A DNA stretch of 42,898 bases, from positions 1 to 42,898 of the forward strand of contig JAKEFB010000045.1 of NCBI GenBank assembly GCA_022616275.1, in the 5' to 3' direction. The stretch is from Chloroflexota bacterium (lineage in GTDB: Bacteria > Chloroflexota > Anaerolineae > Promineifilales > Promineifilaceae). Under the pieces are notes generated by a model, which saw only the letters and a program-made list of their open reading frames with translations, was not told the origin of the DNA and ran no database searches. Both the position numbers and the translations under genes were made by a program. This document shows, one piece after another, positions 39,537-42,898 of this stretch. The first letter of the stretch is position 1. Each line of letters opens with the position of its first letter.

Positions 39537-40373
39537 TCAGGTATCGCCGGCCTGAAACATCGTTGACAACGCCGCTACCTGCTGCTCGGCCCGGTAGCTG
39601 CTGCGGACCAGCGGGCCGCTTTCTACCCACTTGAAGCCCATCTCGTAGCCGGCCAGGCGCAACGCCTCAAACTCGTCAGGGTGGTAATACCGCTCGATGC
39701 CCAACACCTGGCCGAAAGCAGCCACCAAGGCGGGCAGGACATCGCTCACGGCCGGCGGCCGGCCGGTTAAAGCTGCCAGGCTGGTGACGCCGTATTCGTG
39801 AATGCCGCAGGGGACAATCCCCTCAAAATAAGCCAGGTCTGGGGCCACGTTCAGGGCAAAGCCGTGGTAAGTGATCCCCCGGCTGGTCACCTTCACCCCA
39901 ATGGCAGCAATTTTGCGCGGGCCGGCGGCCGGCTCCACGCAGACCTCGGTATAGGGCCGGTAACGCACCCCGGCCAGACCAAAGCCGGCCAGGGTCTGGA
40001 TAATCACCTCCTCCAGTTCCCGCAGGTACAGGTGCAGGTCCGGGTGGGGCAGGCCGCGCTCACGGTGCAGCCGCTTCAGGTCCAAAATGGGGTAACCGAC
40101 GAGTTGGCCTGGTCCGTGGTAGGTAATGTCGCCGCCCCGGTCAGCCTGGTAGAGGGCAATCCCCAACCGGGCCAGTTCAGCCTCGTCCAGCAGCAGGTGC
40201 TCCAGGCGGCCGCGCCGCCCCAGGGTGTAGGTGTGGGGGTGCTCCAACAACAACAGCCTATCCGGCAAATCCGGCGCGGCCGCCCGCCCGGCCGCCAGCG
40301 CCTTCTGCCGCTCCCAGGCCAGGCCATATTCCACCTGCCCCAGCCACGCCACTTCCACGGCCGTTTGACTCAT
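39537..40373 (-). CDS. lipB: Octanoyltransferase LipB with a LipA-type C-terminal tail
   Basis: A 278-residue protein. Residues 1-225 are a full Lip[36 protein letters not shown] (substrate site), [12 protein letters not shown] with K154 and [15 protein letters not shown] with C189, the acyl-thioester cysteine. It transfers octanoate from acyl-carrier protein to lipoyl domains. Residues about 226-265 ([20 protein letters not shown], then [20 protein letters not shown]) are instead the last ~40 residues of lipoyl synthase LipA, including the R-S-S-Y motif, whose serine binds the auxiliary cluster in LipA. No CX4CX5C or CX3CX2C cluster motifs are present. An in-frame deletion in a former lipB-lipA pair would produce this. 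The ATG at 40373 is chosen from the family start. Confidence 0.9.
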   Translation of the reverse strand: MSQTAVEVAWLGQVEYGLAWERQKALAAGRAAAPDLPDRLLLLEHPHTYTLGRRGRLEHLLLDEAELARLGIALYQADRGGDITYHGPGQLVGYPILDLKRLHRERGLPHPDLHLYLRELEEVIIQTLAGFGLAGVRYRPYTEVCVEPAAGPRKIAAIGVKVTSRGITYHGFALNVAPDLAYFEGIVPCGIHEYGVTSLAALTGRPPAVSDVLPALVAAFGQVLGIERYYHPDEFEALRLAGYEMGFKWVESGPLVRSSYRAEQQVAALSTMFQAGDT

Positions 40374-40428
40374 ATAGCCATTGTACACCCCCGCCCCAGG
40401 CGGGCAAATTGAATGAGGCCACCCCTTG

Positions 40429-41811
40429 TTATTCGCGGATAACCAGGGGTAGATAGATAGAGGTGCTGGCTTCATAGGCTCCTATGTCGCAGACAGCGCC
40501 TACCGGGCGGGAAAAACCACGCTGGTCGGTAGTTAATGGCTGGCTAGCGGGATCAGTACAACCGGCCGGGTTGCCGCCGTTGATGGCCGGACTGGCGCCT
40601 ACCAAGGCCTGGGTATACGTGGAGCCGCCATTGTCTTGTAAGGGGCCAAGCGCCGGGTCCACAAGGGTCAGCACACCGGTTTGATTGCCGTTAATCACAC
40701 AGGCAGCGGTATCTGTTTCAATCAGGTTGTAGCCCAGGGAGTTGATCACGGCCGCGCAGTCGGGGTCCGTCGGGCCGGAATTATCAGCCAGAATGCTGTT
40801 GTGCATATTGGTAGTGGCTGAGTTCGTATTTAATCCACCCCCACTGCCGTCAGTACTGTTATTGGCAATGGTGGCGTTATACAGATTGATAACAGAACCG
40901 CTAAAGGCGTAAATACCGCCGCCACCAAAAGGGCTATGATTGCCACTAACGGTGCTGTTGATCACGGAAATGTTGCTGCCGCCGACGGCGCGGATACCCC
41001 CACCGCTGGCGAGGGGGCTGGTATCGTCGTTGTCGCTGATGGTGCTGGCAATAACGGTGATCGTGCCATTAAAGGTGGACAGGCCGCCACCGGCCACCCC
41101 CTGGTTGTTACGGACCGTGCTATTGACCAGGGTTATGCTGGCCCCAGAGCCGGTCACGATGCCCCCGCCGGTGTCGATAGTGGCGGTGTTGGTAGCGATG
41201 GTGCTATGGGTGATGGTCATGATGCCGGCGTTGATAATCCCCCCACCAGATCGGGCGGTGTTGGATATGATCAGGCTGTCGTTGATCTGGACGCGGCTAT
41301 TCGCATTGGTCATCAGCCCGCCACCACCGAAGCTTAACTCCTGCCCGCCTATGATGGCTATATCGCTGAAGGTGGCCTGAACACTGGACTGGACGTGGAA
41401 GATACGGTCATCAAAAGAGGCGTCCAGGCGGGTAGCGGCCGCGGTACTCCCTTCAACGGTCACATCCTCTGCCAGATCTAAATCTCCGGTGAGAGCCGCG
41501 TCTTCTCCATTGCCGGCAATGGACAGCTCATACGTCCCGGCGGGAATGTTGATGGTGTCGGCTCCACTACCCGCCAGGCAGCCATCTACCGCGCTATTCA
41601 GGTTGGCTGAACGGACAGCTTCCCGCAGCGAGCAGTCGCCGTCACTATTCAATTCGTCGTCGGTCGTATTGACAGTAATGATTGAGCCTGAAGGGATACG
41701 CTCGATGGTCCAGGTGGCTTCCGTTGGCCAGACAACCAGGCCAAAGAGCAACAAGAAAAACGTCAAGGGCAACGTCATTATCGTATATCGCAGGAGGTTT
41801 CGGCTTGTCAT
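40429..41811 (-). CDS. Secreted CSLREA/choice-of-anchor beta-helix protein with YLPLV terminus
   Basis: A 460-residue exported protein. Residues 1-33 are a signal peptide ([14 protein letters not shown]). The motif [14 protein letters not shown] is the CSLREA domain, followed by [14 protein letters not shown]. Residues 130-350 are beta-helix coils with GGGI, N-STI and SGN repeats; [11 protein letters not shown] and CDIGAYE form the choice-of-anchor Q signature. The last residues, IYLPLVIRE, are a YLPLV tail shared in form with other exported proteins of this window. The upstream GAGG at about 11 bases is a modest ribosome-binding site. It is a paralog in architecture of the protein at 316-1581. 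Function on the surface unknown. Confidence 0.85.
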   Translation of the reverse strand: MTSRNLLRYTIMTLPLTFFLLLFGLVVWPTEATWTIERIPSGSIITVNTTDDELNSDGDCSLREAVRSANLNSAVDGCLAGSGADTINIPAGTYELSIAGNGEDAALTGDLDLAEDVTVEGSTAAATRLDASFDDRIFHVQSSVQATFSDIAIIGGQELSFGGGGLMTNANSRVQINDSLIISNTARSGGGIINAGIMTITHSTIATNTATIDTGGGIVTGSGASITLVNSTVRNNQGVAGGGLSTFNGTITVIASTISDNDDTSPLASGGGIRAVGGSNISVINSTVSGNHSPFGGGGIYAFSGSVINLYNATIANNSTDGSGGGLNTNSATTNMHNSILADNSGPTDPDCAAVINSLGYNLIETDTAACVINGNQTGVLTLVDPALGPLQDNGGSTYTQALVGASPAINGGNPAGCTDPASQPLTTDQRGFSRPVGAVCDIGAYEASTSIYLPLVIRE

Positions 41812-42140
41812 AGAATCATCCTCGCTCTCACTCTAAGGGAAAGCCAACGCCGGCGTATGGGGTCTCCCACGCCTGTAAACTTCTACTGGAAGGGTAGGCA
41901 AAACGGGTGATTTTGAACACTACCTGAAGACAGGTTTTAGCGGCGAAAATAGTTAGGCCCCTACCCCTGACTAAAGTTAGAGAAAAGTCATGACCAAAGT
42001 CAGGAAGTTGTAAAATTTAAGTACCGGCCGGTCAGCGCAATTAAGTACTTTCCACGATGTACGGCCGGGGCGCTTCTGATATAAAGTTAGACAGTACAGT
42101 TCTGTTGCTTCGCTGCTAAGGATTCAAAAGGAGAGCGCCA
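41812..42140. other. Divergent intergenic region with direct repeats
   Basis: This 329-base gap holds no gene. TAAAGTTAGA occurs at 41972-41981 and 42082-42091; TTAAGTAC occurs at 42017-42024 and 42041-42048, 24 bases apart; AAAGTCA-like units lie at about 41984-42003. TATAAA near 42080 may be a -10 for the plus-strand gene. The repeats could be regulator sites, but no regulator is identified. Confidence 0.45.
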
Positions 42141-42898
42141 ATGATTAACGTATTCAACACGAGCAGCAGCCGCATAGCCCCCCAACCGGCGCGGCGTGAC
42201 GATCGTGTCTTGCCCATCACCCGCTGGATTTCGGTCGCCCTGGTGCCGTTTCTGCTGGCTGCCTTTGTCATTCTCTACCTCTTTCCCAACCGGACGGCCG
42301 AGTTGTTTGCCTGGACGCTTAACCCGCCGATGACGGCGCTATTGATGGGCGCCGGCTATCTTTCGGGCGCTTATTTCTTTAGCCGGGTGGCGCTGGCCCG
42401 GCGCTGGCGCCACGTCGCCGCCGGCTTTCTACCCATCTTCGTCTTTGCCAGCGGCCTGGGCCTGGTCACGCTGCTCTATTGGGACTGCTTCAACCTTGAC
42501 AACGTCGCCTTTATTGCCTGGGCCGGCCTTTACCTGACCACGCCGCTGATCGTCCCGGCCCTGTGGCTGAACAACCGGCGGACCAATAGCGGCGTGGCCG
42601 ACCCGGCCGACGTAGCCATCCCGGCGACGGCCCGGCTGGCGCTGGCCGTGGTAGGCGTAATCATCCTGGCCACCGGCCTGACTCTCTTTCTCCTGCCTGG
42701 GCTAATGATTCGTCTCTGGCCCTGGCCATTGACAATGACAGGCATGGCCCGGAGCCTGGGCGTGTGGTTTATTCTGCCTGGGCTGGTCGGGCTGGTGATT
42801 GCCGGCGATGGCTGGTGGCGCAGCGCCCGGATCGTGCTGCAAAGCCAGATACTGGGTATTGCCCTGATCCTGGTCGGCGTGGGGCGGGCCTGGGCCGA
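42141..42898 (+). CDS. Polytopic membrane protein, 5' part
   Basis: An open frame from ATG 42141, preceded by AAAAGGAGA, that runs off the right edge (about 252 residues visible). A basic cytoplasmic N-terminus (SSRIAPQPARRDDRV) leads into at least six hydrophobic segments, including WISVALVPFLLAAFVILYLF, LNPPMTALLMGAGYLSGAYF, HVAAGFLPIFVFASGLGLVT and LALAVVGVIILATGLTLFLL. I do not recognise a family, and no catalytic or cofactor motif stands out. The reading is continuous with no stops and strong codon bias, so it is a real gene. Confidence 0.8.
   Translation, partial: MINVFNTSSSRIAPQPARRDDRVLPITRWISVALVPFLLAAFVILYLFPNRTAELFAWTLNPPMTALLMGAGYLSGAYFFSRVALARRWRHVAAGFLPIFVFASGLGLVTLLYWDCFNLDNVAFIAWAGLYLTTPLIVPALWLNNRRTNSGVADPADVAIPATARLALAVVGVIILATGLTLFLLPGLMIRLWPWPLTMTGMARSLGVWFILPGLVGLVIAGDGWWRSARIVLQSQILGIALILVGVGRAWA

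Overview
The window looks like a chromosomal segment of a member of the Chloroflexota, probably Anaerolineae/Ardenticatenia-like. This is inference from style, not from a marker gene. The signs are high GC with extreme use of the hexamer GGCCGG; secreted CSLREA/choice-of-anchor beta-helix, PKD-CAP and FG-GAP proteins that carry a YLP(L/V)(V/I) motif; an LRR-Roc-COR GTPase with an effector-associated domain; large CheB-CheR-PAS-kinase fusions; and a cyclic 2,3-diphosphoglycerate synthetase-like GTPase. No rRNA, tRNA, CRISPR array, transposase or prophage module was seen.

Layout. 1-1581: the edge of an XRE-type regulator and a secreted beta-helix protein. 1550-4966 (minus): an envelope glycan/lipid block with a GT2 glycosyltransferase, a GT87 membrane glycosyltransferase and an LPG-synthase-TM flippase-like protein. 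5115-5893: an ArsR regulator with a visible operator/promoter, then fused remnants of an alpha/beta hydrolase and a DHFR-like reductase. 5905-8094: a secreted PKD-CAP protein. 8229-12448: a CheB-CheR-PAS-GAF-histidine kinase and a stand-alone receiver protein. 12498-17635: sulfurtransferase, the cDPG synthetase-like protein (minus), Xer recombinase, purine nucleoside phosphorylase and a membrane-anchored protein. 17657-24329 (minus): rsmD, a TPR protein, a large GT39-like membrane protein that appears to start at CTG, sucD and sucC. 24501-27981: a lipoprotein hydrolase, ketopantoate reductase and a D-threonine aldolase-family enzyme. 28394-34020: a two-gene operon, an MmeI-like type IIL restriction-modification enzyme overlapping an LRR-Roc-COR-EAD protein. 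This is the best candidate for an undescribed defence module. 34229-34318: a decayed xseB-like relic. 34349-42898: a cellulose-synthase-like GT2, a small TPR/TM protein, an FG-GAP propeller, a LipB carrying a LipA C-terminal tail, a second CSLREA beta-helix protein and the start of a multi-TM protein.

The second theme is repeats. Nearly every intergenic gap, and several coding regions, holds either a low-complexity oligomer array (for example CTGAGGACTGAGG, GATTTTAGATTTTGG, GACGCAAAGGCGC, AGCTATCAGCTTTC) or a short palindrome of variable sequence. In several places a palindrome is nested inside an array. These elements form the N- or C-terminal tails of real proteins, create a start/stop overlap, supply a ribosome-binding site, or span both stop codons of a convergent gene pair.

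Functional assignments come from reading motifs by eye; no database search was possible.
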